The position numbers and the translations under genes are program-made. From Mesotaenium endlicherianum (taxonomy: Eukaryota > Streptophyta > Zygnematophyceae > Zygnematales > Mesotaeniaceae), in NCBI GenBank assembly GCA_009602735.1, contig WELA01002297.1:893195-920497 (forward strand): a DNA stretch of 27,303 nt, written 5' to 3'. Each line of letters opens with the position of its first letter. Position 1 is the stretch's first letter. The notes under the pieces are model-generated. The model was not told the origin of the DNA, did no database searches, and worked only from the letters and a program-made list of their open reading frames with translations. Positions 1 to 9,264 of the stretch are shown here, piece after piece.

Positions 1-383
1 CCCCCCCCCCCCCTCCCCTTCCTATCAAACACGGCAGGGCCTCTTAGAGGACGACAGCAGAAGAGGCGCCCGCATGCAATCCCAGCTGAATGCTTGCACG
101 CATGTGCATTTCTCCTGTGTCAGCCCTTCCAACTTTCCCAAGAGAGGGACCCCCTGGATGGTGCATTCTTCGTGCGAGCTTGCCCCTCCCTCTAATGCAG
201 CAAGCATCCCTTCATGTCGCCACATGTCATGGCACCACGTGTCTACTCTCGCGCCACCGGCCTAGGTATCAGCTTCACGAAGAGGACAGCAAGCGTGAGA
301 GCTGTGCGCCGAGGTCGGGGCGAGGAGGACGAGGAAGATGGGGAGGACGAGGAGAAGGGTGGTGGTGAGAGCCGACGACGAAC
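1..383 (-). other. Intron of the ACR-like gene, incomplete
   Basis: The donor GTTCG at 383 opens an intron that runs toward base 1. No continuation of the second ACT domain (expected to begin with an Asp completed from phase 1) was found in any minus frame here, so the next exon is probably outside the window. The edge itself is a run of 13 C followed by TCCCC. Open frames on either strand here are low-complexity shadows. Confidence 0.55.
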
Positions 384-1328
384 CGTTGAGGAGGCCGAAC
401 CGGTCCGACGAGCACACTTGGACCAGGTACACCTCCCTCTTCTTGGGCGCGGGCTTGATGGCCGGCAGGAGGATGGGGTCGTTGGAGGGGCACACGGCCG
501 TGAGGCGGTGCTTGAGCAGCGACCACTTGATGCCCCTGGCCCCCGGGATCCGCGCCACCACCCAGAACACCAGGAAGCACCACTTGCCGTCCGTGAAGAG
601 GTCTGCTGCCCACAACCGCCTCCCAGCCACACGGCCACACAGGCACACGCTTTGAAATGGAGGGGGGTAGAGGGGGTGGGGGGGCAGCAGGGGAGCATGC
701 GATTCGGCAGTACTAGACATCACGCGCTTGAGAGGTGCCAGAGGAACCACACGCATGGGGTAGGGGTAGGCTCCTCCGGAGGCGCCACATGTCACTGCAA
801 GAACGCCTCCAAGGCCGAGAGCTGGCAAATGTACAATCCAGCACGCTCTAAGGGGAGACACACAACCCCTCACAGCTGACAGGGGGCGCGCAGCACGCCG
901 AGAGCTTCCTTGCACACACATACACACACGCACTCACACGCACACTAATGCTTCCAGATGCTGCACAGCCAGCCGCCTCAGCACAGGGACAGTAGGAGGA
1001 GGAGGAGGAGGAGGCTCCCACAGCCCCTGCCACGCATGCGCACGTGAGGGCTGAGGCGTCATCCTCCGGCATTGAGTACCATCCCAGCAGGGCCAGTTCA
1101 GCTGACTGAAGCAGAAGCAGGAGAAGAGGCAGATGCGAAGCAGAGGCAGAGGCAGAGGCAGAGGCAGAGGCATACCTCCGCGCACCACACTGAGGCCAAA
1201 CTCGTAGATGATGCGCGCCACGTCACACCCGAGGCCGACTTTGTCGGGGCAGTTGATGCTGATCTCTGTCGGCTCTCCCGGCTTGGAGGCCCTCTTAACA
1301 CTGACGCTCTCCTCGCTGGGGATGGCCA
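384..1328 (-). CDS. ACR9/ACR10-like: ACT-domain regulator, ACR9/ACR10-like, partial (two exons)
   Basis: Two exons are visible on the minus strand: 1328-1176 and 602-384. The first has donor GGAG|GTATG at 1175 and the second has acceptor CAGCAG|AC at 603 and donor AACG|GTTCG at 383. Both junctions are phase 1, so the spliced frame stays open. The joined product has the first ACT domain of plant ACR proteins: motif INCPDKVGLGCD, then EFGLSVVRG joined across the splice to DLFTDGKWCFLVFWVV. The second ACT domain begins at VYLVQVCSSDRFGLLN. Plant ACR proteins are non-enzymatic and are thought to sense amino acids or related ligands. No ATG opens the first exon in frame: the codon there is GTG, and GCAG precedes base 1328, so an upstream exon may supply the A of a split ATG. 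The remaining ACT domains lie beyond base 1. The family call is firm; the start and the choice of ACR9 versus ACR10 are open. Confidence 0.82.
912..945. repeat. CA-rich microsatellite
   Basis: Imperfect (CA)n stretch in the ACR intron, interrupted by T and G. No function is evident. Confidence 0.6.
994..1014. repeat. (AGG)7 microsatellite
   Basis: Seven uninterrupted AGG units lie in the intron between the two ACR exons. Open frames through it are repeat artefacts. Confidence 0.8.
1141..1172. repeat. (CAGAGG)n microsatellite beside the 5' splice site
   Basis: About 5.3 copies of CAGAGG begin 3 bases inside the intron, right after the GTATG donor of the first ACR exon. On the transcribed minus strand the tract is pyrimidine-rich (CCTCTG repeats), so length changes could affect splice-site use. 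That last point is inference. Confidence 0.8.
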
Positions 1329-4300
1329 CTGCATGAGCGCGTCCCCCACAGCAGGTCAGAATTCGGTGTAAAAAGAACCCACATCAGAGGAGCCTCCCCC
1401 TGGCGTTACTTGCAGCATTCAGTTTGGAAGGCCAGTAGCCTGCAGTGTTAAAAGAAATGTTCGATGCCACCACCCATCGACAGCAGAAAGTTTCGAGGTA
1501 AAAAGGACTGATGGCATAATCTGCCCAATGCTGTCCGCAGATTCTCATGCATAGCGGGCCGTCCTTAACCAGGGCTCTAAGAAAAAAACACCTCCACCCA
1601 GTATGAACCCAACAGTTCTTCCACGTGATACATCTACGAGCCAGCTCAGAAAGATCCGCCCTCTCATCTCACAAGCTTTTACGCGTAAATGCGGCAAGAG
1701 ACACAACAGAGAAGCATCTAGCCATCCAAATTCGGAAGGAAAAGCTGACTCCCCTAACCATGAAGCCTTGACAACCCTCAAGAACCTCCCACATACGCCA
1801 ACTGAGCTTGAAAGAAGGTCGTGTTGTCGTCAACGGTGATTTATGATATATGTTCAACATCTATCCTGCAAAGACTTTCCAAGCCCGTCAGAAAAGCCGC
1901 ATTACTTACTCTAAGAAAGTTGATGCTGCTGTAGTATAAATGTGAAAGGTGCAAAGGACGCCCCCTGCTGCTTGTCAGGTTCAAGAAGGGACACACTTAT
2001 ATTCAGATTAAAGTATAGAAACAGCGAGAACATCCCCGCTCGTATTATAGAATTAGACGATGAGTAAATTCTCGTCTTCAAAAAATATTCGCCCTTCTCA
2101 TTTACTCTACGAGCTAACTAAATACACATGCTAGTCATGTATACATATGTGTCGGTACTTTGGACCAGCCGTGTTACACAGCAGGCATACTAATGCATTC
2201 GTCTAATACAAGGTGTAGCTATGCCACTAAATGTCCTACCTGCATATCGTCGGGGAATGTGAACGAACTCCGAAAACAGGCCATGAATGCGCATGAGCAC
2301 CACTAGTGGGCTATACGCTAGCGGAAAGTCTAGTGTCATGGATCAATCTGCCGTATGTAGCAGGTATATGTAGCGTCGGGGTCGACCCTTGATGCCCATG
2401 TGTTAGGCTGTCCGAGGCTGACCCCAGGCTGGCCATAGCCTGCGGATTCCTGCAAATAGAGCGTGGAGGTTACATGAGCGGAAAGCAGGTCCTTCTGTCG
2501 GCACCCGTCGGGACTCGGGACCAGTCGGAACCAGTCGGAACAAGTCGAATCAGGACTTCATGGCACTTCACGGCACTTCAAATTTGTGAAAACTTCACGC
2601 CGCACGGTTGCGCACGGTACCCTTTATGGGCAGTGGACGACGTGGGCGCCTATAGCTGCCTTTCAATCGGAGCACATCTCGTCGACGCGATTGACCTGAC
2701 CACTTTTTGCACTATGTCGTGTCCCACCGTGTTCTTGGCTAACAATTTCTCGTGCTATTCTAGGCAACTCTAGGTGACACTAGGCGTCTGCGCCCATCGA
2801 CGCCAGTAGTTGGTCACTTCATCCCGTAGGACAGTGCTACGGGACTGTTCTACCGAGGACAAAGCCATGGGACAGAGCTACGGGTAGTATTTGCCTGTAG
2901 AGGCCAGCACGCCTCCCTACGGCTTTTTAAGAATGTTACCAAGGAGGCCACATCTCTACGACTAGTAGTCTAAGGGCCAGTCTAAAGTGGCCAAAAACCT
3001 TAAAGTTGATTAATGCCGATTTGCAGAAATGGTATAAAATTTGATTAGGCGACTAGATTGAATTGAGTCAAATTTGACTCGACCAAAAAGTACGAGATAG
3101 AACGCGAGGGCACAAAACGACAACTCGCTTGAACGCGTTTGAGCACGTTTGAGGGTTCAAATACACTCGATGAACTCAAATTTGCTCTTGAGCAAACTTG
3201 CAATTGATTCATCGAACCTCAATATACATTTTTTCTCTTTCAACATTTTAATCAGACATGTCGCGCCCCAAACCCACTGCAAACCTTTTTGCTTATAATT
3301 TATTAATGTACTTCCGGTTACAACGTTGCACATTCTGATCGATCAATTGAATCCCAATTTGGCCACCATAAATTGGCCCTATGAATACATTGCTAAACGG
3401 TTGATATCATTAAGAAACCGTTTGAGTTTTTTGACCACTTCTGACAAAATCTATTAGCATCAATGTACATTCTTCATAGGCACGAAGTTTATTCCACATT
3501 GTCGCAGTTGAGCATCTGACAAACGCAAACCTTAACGGACAGCAGCTAAACGCTATCCAAATCGGGTCATGTGTGGCATGGCACAAAGCCCAAAAAGCAA
3601 CAACAATCGTCTCTCAAATAATCTGCTGTATTTGATTGCCGTCAGGAAAAATTGTCAGTCGTCAAGCCACATGTGCCAGTTGTCACCTCCCTCCTATCAT
3701 ACACTGATATTGAGATTTGTGAAAACTATACTGTTACTGCTTAGAGCAAACAATCAATTGTAAGGAGTAGAACGATTAAAGTTGTAAATAGCGAAATTGT
3801 TGTCCATTGGAGGCCGACCTTCCGAATTGTGACCGGAAGATGCCACGGTGTTGACAGTAACGGGCTGCGGTGGATCAGAGAAAAATGGGTGCGTGCAAAT
3901 TGCGTGAGATGCTTGAAATAGCCGTCAATCGCATCTTTTTTGTGATTTCAAATTATATGTACAATGTTTTTTTTGGCCACTCAAGATCGTGGGAGGCAAT
4001 TTGACTACTTTTGCGAGAATAATGCGTGTGTGTGAAGAATATTCTCTCTAAATGATTGTAACAGTCTGAACACGTAGAGAATTTTATAATGGTAGAAAAA
4101 AGTAGAAAGTACTTATCAATCACTTTAAATCACTTTAAATCACACTAATTGTATTGAAGATCAAAGATTTTGTTGTTGGACTTCCTTCCAATTAGCAAAA
4201 ATAGTCTTAAAAGACAAAGTGGTATTTGTTGTAAGACCAAAAATATGGTTTGTCATGCGTGTGACAAATCGCTAAAGCGTGCATAAAGCCATGTCCTCAT

Positions 4301-4594
4301 GGCACCATATTTTAAAAGTAATTGAGCAAAGTAATCGAAGATGCTTGTCGAAGTGCTGAAAAATAGCTTACTGAGTAATATGTGTCAAGAAGCATTCAAG
4401 AAGTCATCTCGGTGATTATAGGGCAAAGACAAGACTCAAATAGGCCTAGGTTTTGGATGCGCCCTGAATGTTCTTCGATCTTCTTTGATCCTTCTTTGCC
4501 ACAAGGTAGGTACATACTACTTTCTTACAATAGGACCTTAGTGAGCGATTGCAATCTTTATAAACTTGGACTAGGACTTAAAACGACATGCTTT
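1329..4594. other. AT-rich non-coding stretch, nothing recognised
   Basis: No ORF with recognisable protein content was found on either strand. The part nearest 1329 is probably upstream intron or leader of the ACR-like gene. Small details: near-tandem 10-mers CCAGTCGGAA twice at 2521-2540, followed by a degenerate third copy, and a short repeat TCACTTTAAA around 4120-4140. It may include decayed transposon sequence that cannot be identified by eye. Confidence 0.5.
2521..2550. repeat. Short tandem repeat, 10-bp unit
   Basis: CCAGTCGGAA occurs twice head to tail and is followed by a diverged copy CAAGTCGAAT. No function is evident. Confidence 0.6.
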
Positions 4595-4667
4595 TCGAAA
4601 GGGACAGAGTGCTCTAAGTCACGAGGAACCAAACAAGTTGCAATTATACTCAAGAGTGCAGCGACAT

Positions 4668-5405
4668 TGTAAGGTCATAGGTTTATAAAGTGCATTTTTG
4701 AGTTTCATGAAAGTATGTTTTGATTGCATATTAGTGTAGAGTGCATTTTTGTGGTCATTTTGATATAAAGTTCATCGAATTTAGTCAAGTATTGGGAAAG
4801 TTACGGATTTCTTAATTAGTTTTGAGGTCGGTTGACGACTGTGCTTAATTCGCGGTGAGCGCGACCGTCGGATTGACCGACAGCGTCGAGCGATCTGGCC
4901 CGTTAGTGTGAACTCGAACCTTCACGTAAGTTCGGCTGACGCGGAGTGCCGACTAGGTCGATTTACCTAGAAGTTTTGGTTTAGCCTAGCGCGTCTAAGA
5001 TAGAATATTCTAGTAATGTCGATGCATGTATGTGGACGTCAATTCGGCTCAACACGTCAGATTAGACTGATCTGGCTTACTCACGAATATTCTGGAAGGG
5101 ACGATTTGACGAACACTTAGGAAAATCCGTAGCTTCCTCTTAGGGAGGAGCACTTAAGCAGAAAATTATAAATAGGCATAACTTCTTTGTTTCTTATCAG
5201 TTTTCACTTCTGTAAATTTTTACGGGTTTGGAATGACAAGGCCTTTCATCCTACACCATTTGTGAGCAGTTTCTTGCTACTCAAGATGTTGAGTAATTTT
5301 CCTAAGCTTCCTTAGTGATATGCCGCTGCACTCTTTAGTATGACAGCAACTAGTTCTTTTCCTCGTGAGTCACTACGCTTCCATTAGGGCACTCTGCCCC
5401 TTTCA
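4668..5405 (+). mobile_element. Solo LTR of the C family, with target-site duplication
   Basis: A 738-bp copy starts TGTAAGG and ends CCCCTTTCA, matching the LTRs of element C along its whole length but in plus orientation. The 5-bp duplication GACAT flanks it at 4663-4667 and 5406-5410. No internal retrotransposon sequence is present, so this is what remains after recombination between two LTRs. It keeps a TATA box (TATAAATA, 5167-5174) and a three-unit heat-shock element (5085-5097). It retains a 13-bp stretch that the 3' LTR of C has lost. Confidence 0.95.
5085..5097 (+). promoter_or_regulatory. Heat-shock element in solo C-type LTR
   Basis: GAAtaTTCtgGAA is three alternating nGAAn units in perfect spacing, the standard binding array of heat-shock factors. 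It lies 70 bp upstream of the LTR TATA box, the same geometry as in element C. Function is inferred. Confidence 0.6.
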
Positions 5406-5666
5406 GACATATTCATAGGACAATTTTGCAAACTTACTGAACATTCCAAGTAGCAAGAAATTGCTCACAAATGAAATAGGACAAAAGGTCTTGTTTATAC
5501 ATACCTGCAAAAATTTACGAAAGTGGAAACTGATGAGTGAAGTAGACATTGAGCCTATTCATACTTTCCTGACCTAACCTCTCGCCTCTAAGAGAGTGGG
5601 CCGCTTTAGCAACAAATATTTGAAGTATTGTGTCAAATTATCCCTCCATGGGTATTGCAATCTGCC

Positions 5667-6162
5667 TGTAGTAAAACAGATAGACAAAGTACTTAGTAAA
5701 ATAGAATACTTTATCTATTCAAGACAAGGAACACAAGTGGTAGCTTCTTGAAAGAGAGATGACTTCTTGAAAGTTAATATATTTTTGGAACTTGGCACGT
5801 ACAAGAGTGATTTTGGAATGCCTTTCTGTGTTCTAGCTCTTGTTTATATACTTGCTACATAAGTAACTTCTAAAAAGGTGCATGTTAATGTGTTGGCACC
5901 CAACACATCCCAAAACTTGCCACCTCTTTTTAGAATAATGTACACATGTCCTTTTGACCTTGAAATGGCACATTTGACTTTTGCCACATGGAGTTCTTCT
6001 AGGTTCTTCCTCCAACTTCGAAAGTACCTTAGAAGGTTCAAAGGACATGAACCAAGTCACTAGAGTATCTATTCACACTTGACTCCACACAATACTACTC
6101 CAAATATATTCAAAAGCATTAAAATATGTGCAAGCTAATATATTTTAACTCAAATCACTACA
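5667..6162 (-). repeat. 3' LTR of A-family remnant G
   Basis: 496 bp, TGTAGT...CACTACA on the plus strand, homologous to the element A LTRs in reverse. It keeps the TATA region (TATATAAAC on the minus strand) and the inverted repeat around TGTTGGcacCCAACA at about 5890-5912. Short ORFs in this LTR on either strand are not conserved coding sequence. Confidence 0.92.
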
Positions 6163-6172
6163 TTACCCCCCC
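6163..6172 (-). other. Polypurine tract of remnant G
   Basis: Minus strand GGGGGGGTAA directly before the LTR start TGTAGTG. It corresponds to the G7 tract of element A. Confidence 0.8.
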
Positions 6173-6516
6173 GACAAAAAAAGCGACGTTTCGGCGCGTC
6201 AAGTCAGGTCTTACACATGTGGGACAGACTAGTCAACAGCTTCAAGTCAGATGCCACACATGTGAAGAGGATTAGGCAAAGGCGCCAAGTCAGCTACACA
6301 TATAAGGTAGACTAGGCAAGGTCGTGGGTGGTGTGACCTTATTGGCTAGCCTACTCCTTGATGATAAAGAAAATTGTACAAGTTGGCCCAGAATCTGCCA
6401 CAAATTCAAAAGCTCATAGCGTCCACAGAACTGCTTCAAATCTAAAATTTTAGTGCCAGACGGACCGCGTCAAAGTACTCTACCGGGTCACCAAATTTGA
6501 GAGCATTCTAGCTTCT

Positions 6517-7235
6517 TGAAATGAATCGACTTACCAAATAGACAATTAACAATTAATGAAGATCTTTATATCAGCAAGTAATCTTTATGGTACTATTGTA
6601 TAGAGATTAAACAGCGAAGGACAACACACTAGCAGAAGATAACACTTCGCAAGTCAAACGCAAGTAAACTAGCATCAGTAATGCAATCTATAAATTCATA
6701 CATAAGCAAGGTTAGAAGACAGTGCGTATCAATGGCTTCTCGCCTTGGATTCGGATCTCTCTCAGTAAGCTGTACAAGAGAGTTGGCCTCGTTTCCGAAT
6801 GCCAAACTCGGGAGCAATACCTAGCATATGTACATGGAATGAGTTTACAGTTCAACGGCAAGTGCGATGGCACCGCTTACCCGGGAGTTGACCACGCTGG
6901 TAGGACCTCGGTTAACCAAATCCATCGCCATCTCCCATCATCCCGAATCGCCATCCATCCTAGAGATGTCATCTGGCTATTCATCTAGCATATCTCACTT
7001 AGATGCATATCTAGGCAGTTCGCTGCGACCGAGTACGGGAGTCAGCTAGCTGTCAAAGAATGTGTCAGCAAGCTAACTTAAGCTGACTTCAGCCTGCTGT
7101 TCCGGCTGAGTCATTAAACTAATATTAAATATAAAGTCCAGCAGACTGATTACTAACTAAAGTTCAGCAGGCTGAACTTATTTAACTATAATATTTAAAT
7201 GAATATAATGTGAACCAATATACTGATTCATTACA
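6517..7235 (-). repeat. 3' LTR of B/E element (719 bp)
   Basis: The plus strand starts TGAAATGAATC and ends GATTCATTACA. On the minus strand it runs TG...CA and is preceded by a purine tract, which makes it the 3' LTR of a minus-strand element. A 208-bp relative with the same termini sits as an independent insertion at 8872-9079, confirming that these are mobile LTR ends. An internal inverted repeat AGTTCAG/CTGAACT lies at 7161-7178. The partner 5' LTR is not in the window. Short ORFs at 6629-7049 are not supported as genes. Confidence 0.82.
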
Positions 7236-7250
7236 ATCCCTCCAACTTAA
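7236..7250 (-). other. Polypurine tract of B/E element
   Basis: Minus strand TTAAGTTGGAGGGAT lies directly before the LTR start TGTAATG. Near-identical motifs occur at about 16066-16080 and 16126-16138, downstream of the integrase. Confidence 0.75.
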
Positions 7251-7320
7251 CATGTTGTCGCCTCGACAACACTGACACTAGTAACAGCGTGCTGTTCCTT
7301 CCGTCCTCAGCCTACTGCCA

Positions 7321-8511
7321 TTAGGAGGGAGATGTCCCTGGGGCCCTATACTCAAGGTAGCCAGACCTCCTCCTGTTTTGGGGTCTCCTGAAGCCTGGGG
7401 AATCCGCGTAGGGGCCCCGCGGAGAACGCAATAATTGGGCTGTTTCCTCCGGCACAATCTGAAACTGAAGGGAGGCAGCCTTCTTCTGGGCAGCCCTCAA
7501 ACTGACAGGTATATATACCAGCATCCCATAAGGATGTTCCATGACATGAGCCAAGAGCACATGCCCTCTCTGCGAGGGAGATGCTGGCAGGCCTCTGGCT
7601 ATCTTCCTAGCAGCCCTCCGGTAAGCCCTGTCTGACTGGGTCTCCGTGCCTGCAGATGGGCTCTGTCCTTTGGCGGGTTTCCAGCCAAGTGATGTCCTCC
7701 TCTTCAGCGAGCTGTTGCAAGGCCATCCCAGTCTTCTCCCTTACAAGGGATGTGGCAGGTGTCTGGGTTACAGCGGGGCTAGTGTCCTCTTCCTCGCCTT
7801 CCTCCTCTTCTTCCTCTGACTCCTCTTCTTCCCCTGGCTCCTCTGAGACTGTTGGGGTCTCTTCTGTAAGCTGCTCCAGCTCTTCCCGAGAAAAAGAATA
7901 TCCCACTGACCTTCCCCTTTTGGGTGCTGGTGGAGGCTGCTGAGTTCGTACCGCATACAGGTCCTTTTCTCCCTGCTTGCTTGCCCATTTGGCATAACCG
8001 TGCTTTTCTTTAGAGAATGACTCTCGGGCCCTGCTCCTATCCGCCTGCATTTCTTGGCTCATGCAGTCTCTGACTCCATCCAATCTTGGGTCCCAAGCTG
8101 CAATGTGAGGGGGCAATACTATGTTCCCCTTTAGGTCTGTTAGGAAATCGTCATCCTTCGCCTTGTCATTCTGCTGGTCCCTCATATTGATAGTCATCCA
8201 CCGCCAATCGGTGGGCTTCTGGAAGAAGGTAGGGTCTGTCCTTTCCAGAGTACAAGGGTACTAGTGTCCTGCAAAGTCTAGCTGACTGGTTTTCCTGGCC
8301 AAGAATGCCCAGCTCCTTCTCTCCATCTCATTATACATGGCCTTGATGTAGAGTTCTTAAAGCTATCCGCGTCCATGGGGATCATACTGATGACCCCATC
8401 TTTCCCCCAGATACCCAAAGTTGATACAGTCCCTGCTTCATTCACCTGGGCCATTGCCTTGGCCTCTCTAACCGTATATCCTACCATCCTGGCGTAATGT
8501 GGTAGAGGAGG
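7321..8511 (-). pseudogene. Unrecognised ORF downstream of pol in B/E element, C-terminal part
   Basis: This is the second part of a broken gene whose N-terminal part is at 15405-15852; element A is inserted between them. Read on the minus strand it has a shift just after the insertion site, a shift near 8360, an in-frame stop near 8265, then a long open stretch (8197-7607) and a final stretch in another frame to a stop at 7321. Visible parts: a segment with DGVISMIPMDADSF, a Trp-rich segment FFQKPTDWRWMTINM, a very acidic run of about 25 Glu/Asp residues, and a basic C-terminal part with YRRAARKIARGLP. No zinc knuckle, protease or polymerase motif and no membrane segment was seen. It could be a gag-like protein, a captured host gene or an accessory ORF. 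The plus-strand Ser-rich frame opposite the acidic run is a shadow. Confidence 0.6.
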
Positions 8512-8823
8512 TGTAGTGATTTGAGTTATTATATATTAGTATGCATATATATTAATGTTTTCAACTATATTTGGAGTGGTATTGTGTGGAGTCAAGTGTG
8601 AATAGGTACTCTAGTAACTTGGTTCATGTCCTTTGTACCTTCCAAGGCATTTTCGAAGTTAGAGGAAAGACCTAGAAGAACTCCATGTGGCAAAAGTCAG
8701 ATGTGCCATTTTTAGGTCAAAAGGACATGTGTACATTATTGTAGAAAGAGGTGGCAAGTTTTGGGATGTGTTGGGTGCCAACACATCAACATACACCTTC
8801 CGAGAAATTACTTATGTAGCAAG

Positions 8824-8831
8824 TATATAAA
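8824..8831 (+). promoter_or_regulatory. TATA box of element A 5' LTR
   Basis: TATATAAA in the LTR, shared with 15214-15221 of the 3' LTR and with remnant G. The mini-LTR insertion begins about 40 bp downstream, near the expected transcription start. Confidence 0.6.
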
Positions 8832-8871
8832 CAAGAGCTAGAACATAGAAAGACATTCCAGAATCACTCTT

Positions 8872-9079
8872 TGAAATGAATCGACTTACCAAATAGGCGA
8901 TTAACAATTAATAAAGATCTTTATATTAGCGAGTAATCTTTATGGTATTTCCGTTAACTAGTTAAACGGCAAAGGACAATACACTAGCAGGGAATAGTAC
9001 TCATAAGTCAAATGCGAGTAAACTAGCATCAATGATGCAAATCAGTTAACTCATACATAAGCAAGGTTGATTCATTACA
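8872..9079 (-). mobile_element. 208-bp mini-LTR inserted in the LTR of element A
   Basis: Starts TGAAATGAATC, ends GATTCATTACA, and is flanked by CTCTT at 8867-8871 and 9080-9084. The 3' LTR of A has an uninterrupted CTCTT at this spot. The first ~195 bp align with the first ~200 bp of the 719-bp LTR at 6517-7235; about 510 bp of that LTR (the U3 side when read on the minus strand) are absent and the last 11 bp are kept. It is either a solo LTR of a short subfamily (TRIM-like) or a solo LTR deleted after insertion. It is the youngest event in the stack. Confidence 0.9.
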
Positions 9080-9228
9080 CTCTTGTACTTGCCATATTCC
9101 AGAAATATATTAACTTTCAAGAAGCCATCTCTCATTCAAGAAGCTACCACTTGTGTTCAAAGATCCTTGTCTTGAATAGATAGAGTATTCTGTTTCACGA
9201 AGTACTTTATCTATCTGTTTCACTACAG

Positions 9229-9240
9229 TGGTATCGGAGC
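9229..9240 (+). other. Primer binding site, initiator tRNA-Met type (element A)
   Basis: TGGTATCGGAGC starts one base after the LTR end. It differs by one base from TGGTATCAGAGC, the usual complement of the plant initiator tRNA-Met 3' end, and the match continues as tAGG. Confidence 0.9.
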
Positions 9241-9264
9241 TAGGCACTTTGGTAGCACAAGAAG

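Larger units (their letters stand above)
4595..5666 (-). repeat. Old decayed C-type LTR, split by a younger LTR
   Basis: Segments 4595-4667 and 5406-5666 align piecewise with the LTR of element C in the same (minus) orientation. Landmarks are CGAAAGGGACAGAGTG against the C-LTR edge, GAGTGCAGCGACAT, then AGTAGCAAGAAATTGCTCACAAATG and the stretch leading to the TATA region. Divergence is much greater than between the two LTRs of C, so this is an older copy or subfamily. It is interrupted at 4668-5405 by a solo LTR and cut off at 5667, where an A-family LTR begins. Confidence 0.7.
5667..6516 (-). mobile_element. 3' end of an A-family Ty3/Gypsy element (remnant G/D)
   Basis: On the minus strand this is 3' untranslated region (6516-6173), polypurine tract (6172-6163) and 3' LTR (6162-5667), matching element A's bases from about 14545 to 15404 in reverse. 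The 43-bp repeat motif with ACATGT is recognisable. The homology stops abruptly at 6516, where the LTR of another element begins. Its gag/protease end is probably the A-family piece at the right edge of the window (26686-27303, same strand); the pol in between is missing. It was inserted into the old C-type LTR to its left. Confidence 0.85.
8512..9227 (+). repeat. 5' LTR of element A (interrupted)
   Basis: TGTAGTG...CACTACA, 716 bp including a 208-bp insertion plus 5-bp duplication; 503 bp without it, the same length as the 3' LTR. It carries TATATAAA at 8824-8831 and a perfect 10-bp inverted repeat at 8765-8774/8778-8787. Confidence 0.96.

Noticed and set aside
214..879. Plus-strand 221-residue ORF across the ACR region
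   Set aside because: It is antisense to the conserved ACT exon at 384-602 and is composed of low-complexity Glu/Arg/Gly sequence.
4107..4145. CRISPR-like or satellite-like short repeats (TCACTTTAAA)
   Set aside because: Only two copies plus a fragment, with no spacers; it is in eukaryotic AT-rich DNA.
5833..6063. Three short overlapping ORFs on both strands
   Set aside because: They lie wholly in the A-type LTR of remnant G; homologous LTR copies do not keep them open.
7656..7943. Plus-strand Ser-rich ORF
   Set aside because: It is the complement of the Glu-rich run in the minus-strand ORF; simple sequence gives open frames on both strands.
8872..9079. MITE-type DNA transposon because of short inverted termini
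   Set aside because: The 5-bp duplication, TG...CA ends and ~195 bp shared with the 719-bp LTR at 6517-7235 fit an LTR better.
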